64,000 bases of DNA from Paenibacillus silagei. Its GTDB lineage: Bacteria; Bacillota; Bacilli; Paenibacillales; Paenibacillaceae. Of the stretch, positions 52,629 through 61,785 are shown one piece after another. The stretch is taken from assembly GCF_017874735.1 (NCBI RefSeq), contig NZ_JAGGLV010000029.1, positions 1 through 64,000 of the forward strand, in the 5' to 3' direction. Below the pieces are notes generated by a model. The model was not told the origin of the DNA, did not search any database, and saw nothing but the letters and a program-made list of their open reading frames with translations. The position numbers and the translations under genes were made by a program. The stretch's first letter is position 1, and every line of letters starts with the position of its first letter.

Positions 52629-53378
52629 CTACCCAGCCATATTGTTAATGGTATCCTGCTCCGAGAACACCGAGATATGATCTACCGTTCCTGTTGATTC
52701 CAAGATGATGAATTTGAGCTGATACTGCTTGTTGGCCTGATAAATATAGATGTTATGCTCGCCATTCACGGTAGTAGCATCCGGCTTGCCGAGGACTTCT
52801 TCAATCTGCTTCAGTGTCAGGTTACGCAGGTCCGGGGCGCTCGAGCGCACATCAAAAATCTTCATACCCTTGTTAAAACCAAACACCACACTCTTCTTGG
52901 AGTAGGTGGAATAGACTCCCTTGCCTGCCGATTCCTTGAGGTCCGGCTCTCCCCACGCGGCTTCCACCTCATCAATAAGTCCGGTGTGTGCAGCATATTC
53001 GACGCCGGGCACCTTGCCCTGCTTAGCAAGCTCCAGCAGCTCCTTCAGCTGCTTGCTCCGTTCCTGCGGGGTGGCGGGAGCCACGGTATCTGCAGCCCCT
53101 GCGGCTTCAGTGACCGTAGACTCTGATGTGGCTCCGGCGGCGGCTTCAGGATCAGCAGTTACAGGCTCTGCGTCCGCAGCAGCGCCGTCATCTGTACCAG
53201 ATTCGCTTACCTGCGCACCTTCTGCTGCCGATGAAGCGCTATCCCCTGGCTGCACAGTTGCTGTAGCCACAGCCGTATTGTTAGGCGATGGTTCCGTTTT
53301 GCCGGAATTACAGGCTGTAAGGCTGAGCATCGCCCCAACGATAAGAATACCTGTGATTGTTCTAATTAATGTAGTCAT
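52629..53378 (-). CDS. Lipoprotein with YjgB-type DUF4309 domain
   Basis: 249 residues. Lipobox LSLTACNSG (Cys23); a low-complexity Ala/Glu/Thr stretch to about 105; then the DUF4309 domain (EVEAAWGEPDLKESAGKG, VVFGFNKGMKIFDVRS, IEEVLGKPD) of Bacillus YjgB. Surface-attached; function unknown. Confidence 0.82.
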   Translation of the reverse strand: MTTLIRTITGILIVGAMLSLTACNSGKTEPSPNNTAVATATVQPGDSASSAAEGAQVSESGTDDGAAADAEPVTADPEAAAGATSESTVTEAAGAADTVAPATPQERSKQLKELLELAKQGKVPGVEYAAHTGLIDEVEAAWGEPDLKESAGKGVYSTYSKKSVVFGFNKGMKIFDVRSSAPDLRNLTLKQIEEVLGKPDATTVNGEHNIYIYQANKQYQLKFIILESTGTVDHISVFSEQDTINNMAG

Positions 53379-53498
53379 GCTGCCATCTCCTTCGTTATGG
53401 GAACCATCCTCTTTTGTCTAAACTGTACCCTATAACGCAGGGGCTGTAACAAAGGTTGCAGGTGCAGACCTCCTGTTCCAGGTATTATACGCATTGCC

Positions 53499-54068
53499 TT
53501 ATGCTATGAATTTCCCTGTCTGATAACGGTCCAGCGCCTTTTTGTTCACCACATAAGTTCGGGCCATCAGATCATGCAGCGCCCGCTTGCGCGGGGTAAA
53601 TACGATGAATAGGCAATCCACGACCACTACCCAGCCAATAAAAGCATTCAAATTCGCTGCAAGCGGACTCCAGTTCACGAGACTGCTTGGGATGGAGGAC
53701 AACGCCTCGGTATTCAGACCTACAATCACTGCCAGGAAGCTGTTCACAATAATAAAACTATCCCTAATCAAAGCCTGCCTGAGCACAGGATATCTTCCAT
53801 TCTCATCAACGATTCTTGCCCCCATAAGCAGCCTGCCCGGCGTCCCTCCGTATCGGACAACCATAAATACATTGAACGCCATAAGCAGTACAAACTGTAT
53901 AAAAAGCGGGAACGCTGACCCTGCCGATTCTGCAGCAGAAACTGAAATCCTTTCTAGCAAATAGGTTGGAAATAAAAGAATCAGGAAATCGATGAAATTA
54001 ATCAGCACTCTTTTCCAAAAGCCAACAAATTCGTATAAATTAAGTTCTTCCTCGATCCACGGCTCCAT
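53499..54068 (-). CDS. RDD family membrane protein
   Basis: About 189 residues. RDD-like features: FWKRVLINFIDFLILLFPTYLL, RYGGTPGRLLMGARIVDENG, and FTPRKRALHDLMARTYVV. Four hydrophobic segments. ATG 54068 has GAGGGGTG upstream. Function unknown; RDD proteins are proposed transporters. Confidence 0.85.
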   Translation of the reverse strand: MEPWIEEELNLYEFVGFWKRVLINFIDFLILLFPTYLLERISVSAAESAGSAFPLFIQFVLLMAFNVFMVVRYGGTPGRLLMGARIVDENGRYPVLRQALIRDSFIIVNSFLAVIVGLNTEALSSIPSSLVNWSPLAANLNAFIGWVVVVDCLFIVFTPRKRALHDLMARTYVVNKKALDRYQTGKFIA

Positions 54069-54098
54069 ACTTTCACCCCTCACGCAAAAGTAGTCTCA

Positions 54099-54686
54099 TC
54101 ATTCATGGCAATCACTCGTTTCCCGCACACTCTTCCCCTGCACATACCTGCCCACATGCTGCAAAATCTCATGATTCTGCTGCACGATGATCCGCTTAGC
54201 CTGATACTGTTCGGTTAATGCCATGATCGCAGGAATCCCCTCTCTCCTGAAGCTGCGGTTCCATTCCAGCAGCATCACCAGGAGATACTTGAACGACTGC
54301 TTATAATTCCCTTGCTCCAGCCCCAGCCTGGTCTTCATGAACCTGCTGATGACCCGGGCATCCTGTACATAAGCCTTAGGCCGAATCAGAAAAATCAGAT
54401 CCGCTTGCCGGAAGCTTTCTGTTCCCCACTGGTAATGTACGCCCTCTATAATCCACGACTCCGCATCCACAGCTTCCGCTAGCTTGGCATCCCGTACCTC
54501 CGGGGAGTTCTTGGTGTTGTCCCTGCGATCCCAGACAAAATTATCCGTTTCATAGCACGGAATTCCGTAACTTTGAGCTAATTTCCGGGCGATATACGTC
54601 TTTCCGCTGCCGCAGCCGCCTATAATACGTACTCTTATCTTCAGTCCCTCCCCTGGCAGATCAAAAATATAACAAATCTCTCTCAT
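54099..54686 (-). CDS. P-loop kinase-like protein (DNA topology modulation / AAA_17 type)
   Basis: About 195 residues. Walker A is GGCGSGKTYIARKLA; CYETDNFVWDRRD and WIIEGVHYQW follow, as in FlaR/adenylate-kinase-like proteins. The start is uncertain: ATG 54686 is the best methionine but adds about 16 residues before the usual start; no good alternative codon has a site. Confidence 0.75.
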   Translation of the reverse strand: MREICYIFDLPGEGLKIRVRIIGGCGSGKTYIARKLAQSYGIPCYETDNFVWDRRDNTKNSPEVRDAKLAEAVDAESWIIEGVHYQWGTESFRQADLIFLIRPKAYVQDARVISRFMKTRLGLEQGNYKQSFKYLLVMLLEWNRSFRREGIPAIMALTEQYQAKRIIVQQNHEILQHVGRYVQGKSVRETSDCHE

Positions 54687-54834
54687 ATTACTATTCTCTA
54701 TGTATCCTGTCACTCTACTCCACTCGGTTAAACACTGAAGCCAGCCCATCAATAATCGATTGGCTGGCTCCTGGAGCCGCAGTATACGGCGGCATCTTGG
54801 TTGGATAATCTGGCCTTGTGCAGCCACTACTACT

Positions 54835-55740
54835 TTACAGCTTCACTGCTCCCTCTTTAGCATTCCAGGTGAACGGCAGGCCGAACAACGGCGTTAAGCT
54901 GCCCAGCGGAATGTACAGGCGGCCGTCTACACTTTTGGAGGCTAGCATCTCTACGGTTTTGCCGTTCACTTTGGCCTTCGTGCTAAGCGGCTTGTGAACT
55001 GCTGTCTTCTTGCCGATTGTGATGATAAGCGCTCCGGTTCCCGCCTCCTGCATCAGGCTTCCGCCCAGCAGCTTCACGGATTCACTCAGTGGAATGTATA
55101 CCCGCGAATCCTCCAGCAGGAAGGAATTCTTCACCGGCAGCTTCTCCCCGCCCTTGACAAAAGCTCCCGCAATCATCGTAGATCCCAGACGGTAGCCGTT
55201 CTTCTCGGCAATGGCCGCCATCTCTAGCCCGGAGGTTGTAATGATGACCCGGGTGTTCTTCGCGATCTTCGGATACAGCCAGTGAATATCGTCATTGTGC
55301 ATGCGGATGCATCCGGCGCTGACATATTTACCGATAGAAGATTCATTGTTGTTACCGTGAATGGCGTAGGTGGTGCCGTAAGTGTCATTGACCTCCAGCC
55401 CCAGCCAGCGGTCCCCCAGCGGATTAGCCGGATCGCCTCCGGGAATCTTCTCCTTGTAGTAGGGTCTGTTTTTGATTTTGACCACCATCTTGAAGCTGCC
55501 TTCAGGCGTCAGGCTTTTCGTTTTGCCGGTAGCGACCGGAAAAATCTTCACCAGCTTGCCATCGCTGTAATACGCCAGTTTGTTCGTTTTTTTGTTCACA
55601 ATGATCAGATCTGAGGAAGACGATGCCGCCGCAGCCGATCCTGTGAAGCATGCGGTCAAAAGCATTACAAATACCAGTATTAGTGCGATGCTTTTGGGAA
55701 AATACGTTTGAATCCGGCTTACCTGTTCACGCTGACTCAT
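54835..55740 (-). CDS. L,D-transpeptidase (YkuD) with C-terminal copper-amine-oxidase-like domain
   Basis: 301 residues. Signal peptide ending near SAAAASS. YkuD domain with His128 (AIHGNN) and Cys144 (SAGCIRMHN), which cross-links peptidoglycan. The C-terminal stalk domain (SFLLEDSRVYIPLSESVKLLGG, GRLYIPLGSLTPLFG) probably anchors or positions it. Monocistronic. Confidence 0.93.
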   Translation of the reverse strand: MSQREQVSRIQTYFPKSIALILVFVMLLTACFTGSAAAASSSSDLIIVNKKTNKLAYYSDGKLVKIFPVATGKTKSLTPEGSFKMVVKIKNRPYYKEKIPGGDPANPLGDRWLGLEVNDTYGTTYAIHGNNNESSIGKYVSAGCIRMHNDDIHWLYPKIAKNTRVIITTSGLEMAAIAEKNGYRLGSTMIAGAFVKGGEKLPVKNSFLLEDSRVYIPLSESVKLLGGSLMQEAGTGALIITIGKKTAVHKPLSTKAKVNGKTVEMLASKSVDGRLYIPLGSLTPLFGLPFTWNAKEGAVKL

Positions 55741-55997
55741 AGTTGCCCCACCTCCAGGTTATGGATGATTCTGGATTGTCTTTTCTACATAGACGTTCAT
55801 TTGCCGCAATAGTTGCAGAGCAGCCTGTACCTATTCTTATCAACTCGTCCCGCCGGGAGTGACGCAACGTTTGCAATATTGTAACCGTTCTGGGCGGAAC
55901 CGCCTCCCTTGCACGCCGAAGCATGAATATTCGCCAGCGCCATCAGAGATAATAAGCCCGCATGACCAAAACACCCATCTCAAGGAGGCCAACTATT

Positions 55998-56555
55998 TTG
56001 AATACCAACTCATCTGCACAGATCCGGGAATGCGAGCAAATCGTTCAGCAGCTGATAGCACAGACCCAGCAGGGAACGCAGAATTACCAGCAGCTTCTTC
56101 AGCAGGAGCAGCAGGATGCCGCCAAGCTCCAGGAGCTTAGCCAGCATAACAGCAAGGCCATTCAGATGATCCAGCAGGCGCTGCAGGGCCATCAGACCGC
56201 GATGCAGCAGCTGCAGCAGATCTCGCAGTCGGTCAGATCGATGGAGCAGTTCCCGCAGACTTCCGGCTTCAATACCCATACAAGCATTCCAAGCTTCAAT
56301 TCCGGGAACCAGATGGGACTAATGCATTCTATGGGACAGAACCAGCCAATGGGCCAGAGCCACAATACAGGAATGGGAGGGTATAACTCCTCCTTTAGCC
56401 CATCCTTCACTTCAAACAGCCAGCCGGTGAACTCACTGCATAGCCCGATCAACGCGGGAATTAACCACCAGCCGATGCATACGCCAATGCAGACACCGAT
56501 GTCCGCAGGCTCCTCCTATAACGCTCCAATGAACCAGGGACGAAGCTTCCAGTAG
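55998..56555 (+). CDS. Gln/Met-rich coiled-coil hypothetical protein
   Basis: About 185 residues from TTG 55998, with AAGGAGG nine bases upstream. Residues 1-90 are Gln-rich helices (QQLLQQEQQDAAKLQEL), probably a coiled coil. The rest is Asn/Ser/Met/Pro-rich and disordered (SMGQNQPMGQSHNTGMGG). No signal peptide. Resembles small spore- or coat-associated proteins of Bacilli in composition only; no function assigned. Confidence 0.65.
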   Translation: MNTNSSAQIRECEQIVQQLIAQTQQGTQNYQQLLQQEQQDAAKLQELSQHNSKAIQMIQQALQGHQTAMQQLQQISQSVRSMEQFPQTSGFNTHTSIPSFNSGNQMGLMHSMGQNQPMGQSHNTGMGGYNSSFSPSFTSNSQPVNSLHSPINAGINHQPMHTPMQTPMSAGSSYNAPMNQGRSFQ

Positions 56556-56588
56556 GAAGAGCGGGGAGCATATCATTCTTATATTTCG

Positions 56589-56638
56589 AAAAAGGGTTCT
56601 CTCAGACCGCAGCAGCGGAAGCTGAGAGAACCCTTTTG
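56589..56638. terminator. Bidirectional terminator
   Basis: AAAAGGGTTCTCTCAG and CTGAGAGAACCCTTTT stem between convergent genes. Confidence 0.85.
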
Positions 56639-56674
56639 GCGTACCCGCCACGCCATGAACGGTCCGCGCCTCGT

Positions 56675-57658
56675 CTAGACTACCAGCCTGCCGGTCTTCT
56701 CCGCGAGCCCAATCGTCGCCTCCACCCCGGAGTTGAACTCCAGATAATCGCTCTCCACTCCATCGCTGAAGATCACGCCGTCCTCGGGCATCTGCGAAGT
56801 GATGCGCAGCGGCAGACTGCTGCTGATTCTCCCGAATACCAGCTCTGCTGAGGTCGTCCGGCTTGGAAAAGGCTCCCGCACAGTGAAATACAGCTCCGGA
56901 TGATTCCAGGCCAGACCGCTGCCCGCGCTGACTGCGGCAATCTCCGCAGACACCTGGGCTGTCTGTTCAGCAGCTGCATCCTGCATTTGTGCGGCACGGC
57001 TGACGATACCTGCGGCTCCGGCGAGCACACTCTTGAGCCAGCCCGTGGAGCCCAGGCCGGTCGAGACAATGATGCCGCTGGAGGATTGCTGCTCCAGCTG
57101 CCCGTTCAGCTCCAGCTGATACCGGGCTGAGACATGGGTCCGGCGGCCGATGAACAGATCGTTCACCCCGTACAGGCTCTGCCCGTCATTCAGCTCCACC
57201 TTGGCCAGAGTAACCTCACGGACCTGGCGCTGGGCGCGCAGCACCTCCGTCACCACTTGCCGAACTTCCTTGACTCTAAAGGGCAGCAGCACGCCATCCC
57301 AGCGCAGCGGATCAGGATTCACTCCGATCAGCGGCTGCTCCTGAAGGTATTTCAGTGTATTGGCGACCAGACCGTCCTGCCCCAGGACCACTACGGTATC
57401 CTCGGCCCCGAAGATGAAATTCGGCACATGCTGCCGCTCCAGGACCTGGAGCCGGCCGATGGCGCTGAGCTCGGTCACTGCGGTCTCCACCGCCTTGCGG
57501 TATTGGAAATCCTCGCTTAAGTAGTCGCTGAAATCGGCTCCCAGCCGTTCAATATAGAACTGGGCCTGCTGGATTGTGTTGTAGCGGACCACCAGCTCCT
57601 CCAGGCGTGTCTTGCGCTTGATCAGTATGATTTTGTTCTCCGAACCCCGGCTGCTCAT
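56675..57658 (-). CDS. NAD kinase-like protein
   Basis: 327 residues, longer than typical NadK. The NadK GGDG loop appears as GQDG (residues 93-96, Asp95 kept); IGVNPDPLRWDG and a late STGLGSTGW block match NAD/diacylglycerol-kinase folds. An N-terminal helical extension precedes the fold. The start overlaps the SPFH gene by ATGA. Could phosphorylate NAD or act on another ligand. Confidence 0.72.
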   Translation of the reverse strand: MSSRGSENKIILIKRKTRLEELVVRYNTIQQAQFYIERLGADFSDYLSEDFQYRKAVETAVTELSAIGRLQVLERQHVPNFIFGAEDTVVVLGQDGLVANTLKYLQEQPLIGVNPDPLRWDGVLLPFRVKEVRQVVTEVLRAQRQVREVTLAKVELNDGQSLYGVNDLFIGRRTHVSARYQLELNGQLEQQSSSGIIVSTGLGSTGWLKSVLAGAAGIVSRAAQMQDAAAEQTAQVSAEIAAVSAGSGLAWNHPELYFTVREPFPSRTTSAELVFGRISSSLPLRITSQMPEDGVIFSDGVESDYLEFNSGVEATIGLAEKTGRLVV

Positions 57659-58710
57659 CGTCCGTTACCTCCTCTTTCTGCTCCGGCTCCACCTCCTGCC
57701 GAGCCGGCCATGATTCCTTGCAGCAGATCCGGTGTAATGTTAAGCTGGCCGATCTTCCCGGCATTCACCGCTAGCTCCTGGAAGGCGATGGCGATCAGCT
57801 TATCCGGGTTCATGCCGACATTCGTCAGCGCCTGCAGGACGTTAGGCGATACATTTTGCAGCGAATTCATTACCGCCGTCAGCTCGTAAGCCTTGGCATC
57901 CGCTTCGGCTCTCTTATTCGCTATGGCCAGCTCAATCAGCGCCTGCTTCTTCTCCTCCAGCTCCGTATCAAAAATCAGCTGCTCTTCCTTCATCTCATTC
58001 TGCTTCTGCTTCGCTGACCGGTCAGAATCAAGCAGCGCCTCACGCATCTGTCTCTTCTTCGTCTGAACGGCGATCTCCGTATTCAGCTCATTCTCCTTCA
58101 CCCGCCGCTCCTGCTCAATCGAAGCATTTCGCCGCTCATATAGCGCGTTATCCGCGCTGCGGAGCATCTCCTCCCTGGCCTGCGCTTCCAAGGCCCGCAG
58201 CGTCTCCTTATTCGGTACAATCGCCAGAATGGACAGGCCCATCAGCTCAATGCCCAGCTTCTCAATCTCCGCACTCTGGCCGATTTCATGGGTAATCATC
58301 TTGGCAAGACGTTCACTCGACTGGATAGCCTCCTTCAGCGGGAGCTGCCCGAGCTGCTTCTTGGTCAGGACCTTGGCGATATTAATCACCCGCTGGGCCA
58401 GCTTGTGCGGATCGTCGGAGAGATAGGTGTTCTTTTTGAGATTATAGGTGTAGTTGAGGATCTGGGTGGTCTTGCGGTAATCGACAATCCGGTAGGTCAG
58501 CTGCCCCTGGACGGTTACCGTCTGATAGTCCGCCGTAATTTCCTCGAACATGAATGGAACATCGATCGAGGAGACAGGCACGACAACCACCGAAGTTGTC
58601 GGCGCATAATAATGAAAAGAAAGCCCGACCCCTTCACGCACTACCTTGCCATTCTTCACCTTGAGCACATAATCACTGGGCTGAAATTTCACGAACCGGA
58701 ATCCAAACAT
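57655..58710 (-). CDS. SPFH/Band 7 domain protein
   Basis: About 351 residues. The SPFH fold comes first (VGLSFHYYAPTTSVVVVPVSS, QLTYRIVDYRKTTQILNY), then long charged helices (about 180-270), then a Gly/Ala tail. No clear N-terminal membrane segment. ATG 58710 has AGGAGG eight bases before. Forms a two-gene operon with the NAD-kinase-like gene. Confidence 0.85.
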   Translation of the reverse strand: MFGFRFVKFQPSDYVLKVKNGKVVREGVGLSFHYYAPTTSVVVVPVSSIDVPFMFEEITADYQTVTVQGQLTYRIVDYRKTTQILNYTYNLKKNTYLSDDPHKLAQRVINIAKVLTKKQLGQLPLKEAIQSSERLAKMITHEIGQSAEIEKLGIELMGLSILAIVPNKETLRALEAQAREEMLRSADNALYERRNASIEQERRVKENELNTEIAVQTKKRQMREALLDSDRSAKQKQNEMKEEQLIFDTELEEKKQALIELAIANKRAEADAKAYELTAVMNSLQNVSPNVLQALTNVGMNPDKLIAIAFQELAVNAGKIGQLNITPDLLQGIMAGSAGGGAGAERGGNGR

Positions 58711-58940
58711 GATCATTACCTCCTAGGGGTTGTATTCTGAGTCATCTGTTGAGCAAAGGTAAACTCAGTTATTAATTAATTGTTATTATTAAATTGTTAT
58801 TAACAACATCATAGCAGACCTTTTTGATATTATCAATATGTTATTAACAAAACGAGCAAAAAAATATTGTACAAATTCAAATGCTGCCTCGTGTTTTGTC
58901 CATTGAGTAACAACTGGCTATAATTTATGATGATTTAAAC

Positions 58941-58959
58941 GATAATGATTATCATTATT
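58941..58959. promoter_or_regulatory. Fur box
   Basis: GATAATGATTATCATTAT is nearly the 19-bp Fur consensus. Lies 35 bp before the siderophore-binding lipoprotein start, so the gene is iron-repressed. Confidence 0.88.
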
Positions 58960-58993
58960 GGTAATCACAATACCTTTGGGAGGCATACATACA

Positions 58994-59977
58994 ATGAACA
59001 AGACTCGACAACCCTTCGCTATCCTGGGCATGCTCTTCCTGATGGGCACTTTACTGCTCGCCTGCAGCAGCAATAAGAATAATCAGGGGAGTAGTGCAGC
59101 AACCACCGCACCTGACGCGCAAACCACTGCTGAAGCTGCAGCTACTACCCGTTCACACACGGATTACAAAGGCCATACGGCAGAGATTCCAGTGAATCCG
59201 CAGCGGATTATCTATTCCGGAGAAACGTATGGCGATCTGCTGGCACTTGGTGTACAAGCCATCGGCTATCCGCTCTCCATGGGGGAGGGCCAGGTCTTCG
59301 AGGACAAGCTGACCGGAATTGCAGATGTCGGGTTCCCGATCAATCTGGAGAAGACGCTGGAGCTTCAGCCCGATCTGATTATCTACGCCGGTATTGATGA
59401 AGCTGATTACGACGCTCTCTCCAAAATCGCTCCAACGATTATCTTCGATACCTTCGCCCCCCTGAAGGAGCGGATGCTGGATATTGGAGATATTTTAGGC
59501 AAGAAGCAGGAAGCGGAGGCTTGGCTGGCCCAGTATCAGGCGAAGGAGGATGCGATGTGGGCCCAGCTTAAGGCTTCGGGGATGAAGGACGGTGAGACCG
59601 CTTCGGTCTTCACTTATTATCCGGGGGACCGGCTGTTCGTAATGGCAACAACGGGCCTCTCGCAGGTACTGTACGGAGAGCAAGGCTTCAAGCCTACCCC
59701 GGCTATTCAAAAGGTGCTGGATGCCGATATGGGCTTCCAGGAAATCTCACTGGAAGTGCTCCGGGAATACGCCGGAGATCGTATCTTCCTGCTGACTCCG
59801 GTGGCAGACGAAGCCAAGCAATCGACCGGCAATCTGCTGAAGAGCGCAGTGTGGAACAGCCTGCCTGCCGTTAAGAACGGCTACGTCTACACGCAGGACA
59901 TCATGAAGACCTCCAGTGATGCTACCACCAGAGAGTGGCTGCTCGGCGAGATTCCTACCATGCTGGGCAAGCAATAA
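58994..59977 (+). CDS. Iron-siderophore ABC transporter binding lipoprotein
   Basis: About 327 residues. Lipobox LLLACSS (Cys24); FecB/TroA-type fold: PQRIIYSGETYGDLLALGV, LQPDLIIYAGID, AGDRIFLLTP. Binds ferric siderophore outside the membrane. No permease or ATPase gene is adjacent. Followed by a Btr-like regulator whose C-terminal half is homologous to it. Confidence 0.9.
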   Translation: MNKTRQPFAILGMLFLMGTLLLACSSNKNNQGSSAATTAPDAQTTAEAAATTRSHTDYKGHTAEIPVNPQRIIYSGETYGDLLALGVQAIGYPLSMGEGQVFEDKLTGIADVGFPINLEKTLELQPDLIIYAGIDEADYDALSKIAPTIIFDTFAPLKERMLDIGDILGKKQEAEAWLAQYQAKEDAMWAQLKASGMKDGETASVFTYYPGDRLFVMATTGLSQVLYGEQGFKPTPAIQKVLDADMGFQEISLEVLREYAGDRIFLLTPVADEAKQSTGNLLKSAVWNSLPAVKNGYVYTQDIMKTSSDATTREWLLGEIPTMLGKQ

Positions 59978-59996
59978 TTCCGGGGCAGACAGACTG

Positions 59997-60034
59997 AAAA
60001 GCAGCTTATCAACGCCTGTTGATAAGCTGCTTTA
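59997..60034 (+). terminator. Terminator of the binding-lipoprotein gene
   Basis: AAAGCAGCTTATCAAC-GCCT-GTTGATAAGCTGCTTT perfect stem followed by ATTTTAT. Confidence 0.88.
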
Positions 60035-60054
60035 TTTTATATACAATATTGTTT

Positions 60055-60073
60055 ATTGATAATCGTTCTCAAT
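60055..60073. promoter_or_regulatory. Second Fur-box-like site
   Basis: ATTGATAATCGTTCTCAAT is a 19-bp imperfect palindrome about 40 bp before the Btr-like start. Confidence 0.6.
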
Positions 60074-60111
60074 ATAATTCAATTCTAAGCTGTTTGAAAG
60101 GAGTGCCTGCC

Positions 60112-61785
60112 TTGCGCGAGCCTGACCACGACCACCTGCCTGCACTCCCGTCCGCCCCTCTCCGTTCCCTGCTGTTTCAATTCAGGAGCATTGAACTGGT
60201 GATGCAGAGCGCTGACACTATATCGGCTGTGCAGACAGCGGAGCAGCATACGCTCCTGCTGTTTACGGGCGGGCGCGGCGAACTCGGAATCACTGAGCAG
60301 ACCTCACTCTCTGTACATGCGGACAAGTGCTGTCTGCTGCCTCCCGGAACCTCATACAGTCTGGATAACCGGGAGCTGACGCTTTATTTTTATGTGTTGA
60401 CTTTTGCCGCTTTGACTACAGGGGATTCCCCTGCGTTCTACGTAGATGAACTGCTCCCGGGGCAAAAAGAGCTGATTGTCCACCCCTTCACCAGAGTGAT
60501 CCGGCTGGCGGAAGAGCTGCTTGCGGATCATAACGGCAGGGATGAGCTCCAGCATGTCAGACAACAGCTCCAATTCCAAGAGCTGCTGCTCCTGCTGCTT
60601 GAACAGAACTACTCCACCCGCCAGCTGCCAAGTCCGGCGCAATCGGTGGAGAGTACGATACACTTCATGCAGCAGCATTATAGGGAGAGTATCACGGTGA
60701 AGCAGCTCGCGGCGCTGGCCGGTGTCTCCCCCTGGCAATACACTCCGATCTTCCAGAAACTGACCGGCCAGCGCCCGCTCGATTATCTGACCGATGTGCG
60801 CATTGGGCACTCGAAGACTTATCTGCTTGAAGCCGCCGAGCCGCTGCGCGAGATTGCCCTGCGGGTAGGCTTCTCCGACGAATACTACTTCAGCCGCCGC
60901 TTCCGGCAGAAGACGGGAATGACTCCCGGGCAATATGCCCGGTCGCAGCAGCGCCGGATTACGGTCACGGACTGGACCGGACATTCGGTGGACATCCCGG
61001 AGCGTCCGAAGCGTGTTGTCTACCACGGGGAGACACTGGGCGATGTGCTGGCGCTGGGGGTGAAGCCTGTCGGCGGTGACGAGGCGTTTGCCCGGGGCAG
61101 TGTCTATAGCCACCGGGTCAAGCGCTTAGCCAATGTCGGATTTCCGCTGGACCCGCAGCTGACCCGGTCCATCCGGCCTGACCTGATTATCCTCGCAAGC
61201 CCGGATGAACAGATCTACCGGAGTGTATCCGGCATCGCCCCAACACTCACCTTCGACTCCTTCGCACCGCTGGAGCAGCGGCTGCGGATTCTTGGAGAGT
61301 GGCTCGGGAAGCAGCGCGAAGCTGAGGTCTGGCTGCAAGCCTATCATGCCAAGAACGCAGCCATGTGGCAGCATCTGTACGCCGGGGGACTCTTGAAGGG
61401 TGAAACAGCTTCGGCGCTGTTCTATGACCATGGCAACCATCTATACGCCATGGGAATGACCGGCTTGTCCACGGCCTTGTATGCCCCTGGCGGCCTGCAG
61501 CCGACAGCGGAGATCAAGGACATTCTGGACAAGGATCTGGGGTTCCGCGAAGTGGACCCGGCGATGCTGCACAGCTACGCAGGGGACCGTGTCTTCATGC
61601 TGATTCCAGAACGGGAGGACTCCCGGGAGGCCATGGAGCAGCTGCTCCAGACGGAGCTCTGGAGCAGTCTGCCTGCCGTGGAGCAGGGCCATGCCTATAT
61701 GCTGGATGGAGCCAAATGGAATTCCGGCGATGCGCTGACCCGGGAGCGGCTGCTGACGCTGCTGCCCAGACTGCTGGGCCTCTAA
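60112..61785 (+). CDS. Btr-like AraC activator fused to a siderophore-binding domain
   Basis: About 557 residues from TTG 60112 (AAAGGAG upstream). Cupin-like N-terminus (1-170), AraC helix-turn-helix pair (VKQLAALAGVSPWQYTPIF, EIALRVGFSDEYYFSRRF; about 185-285), then a FecB-type binding domain (about 290-557). Same architecture as Bacillus Btr, which activates bacillibactin uptake when loaded with the siderophore. The last part aligns collinearly with the lipoprotein at 58994. Confidence 0.9.
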   Translation: MREPDHDHLPALPSAPLRSLLFQFRSIELVMQSADTISAVQTAEQHTLLLFTGGRGELGITEQTSLSVHADKCCLLPPGTSYSLDNRELTLYFYVLTFAALTTGDSPAFYVDELLPGQKELIVHPFTRVIRLAEELLADHNGRDELQHVRQQLQFQELLLLLLEQNYSTRQLPSPAQSVESTIHFMQQHYRESITVKQLAALAGVSPWQYTPIFQKLTGQRPLDYLTDVRIGHSKTYLLEAAEPLREIALRVGFSDEYYFSRRFRQKTGMTPGQYARSQQRRITVTDWTGHSVDIPERPKRVVYHGETLGDVLALGVKPVGGDEAFARGSVYSHRVKRLANVGFPLDPQLTRSIRPDLIILASPDEQIYRSVSGIAPTLTFDSFAPLEQRLRILGEWLGKQREAEVWLQAYHAKNAAMWQHLYAGGLLKGETASALFYDHGNHLYAMGMTGLSTALYAPGGLQPTAEIKDILDKDLGFREVDPAMLHSYAGDRVFMLIPEREDSREAMEQLLQTELWSSLPAVEQGHAYMLDGAKWNSGDALTRERLLTLLPRLLGL

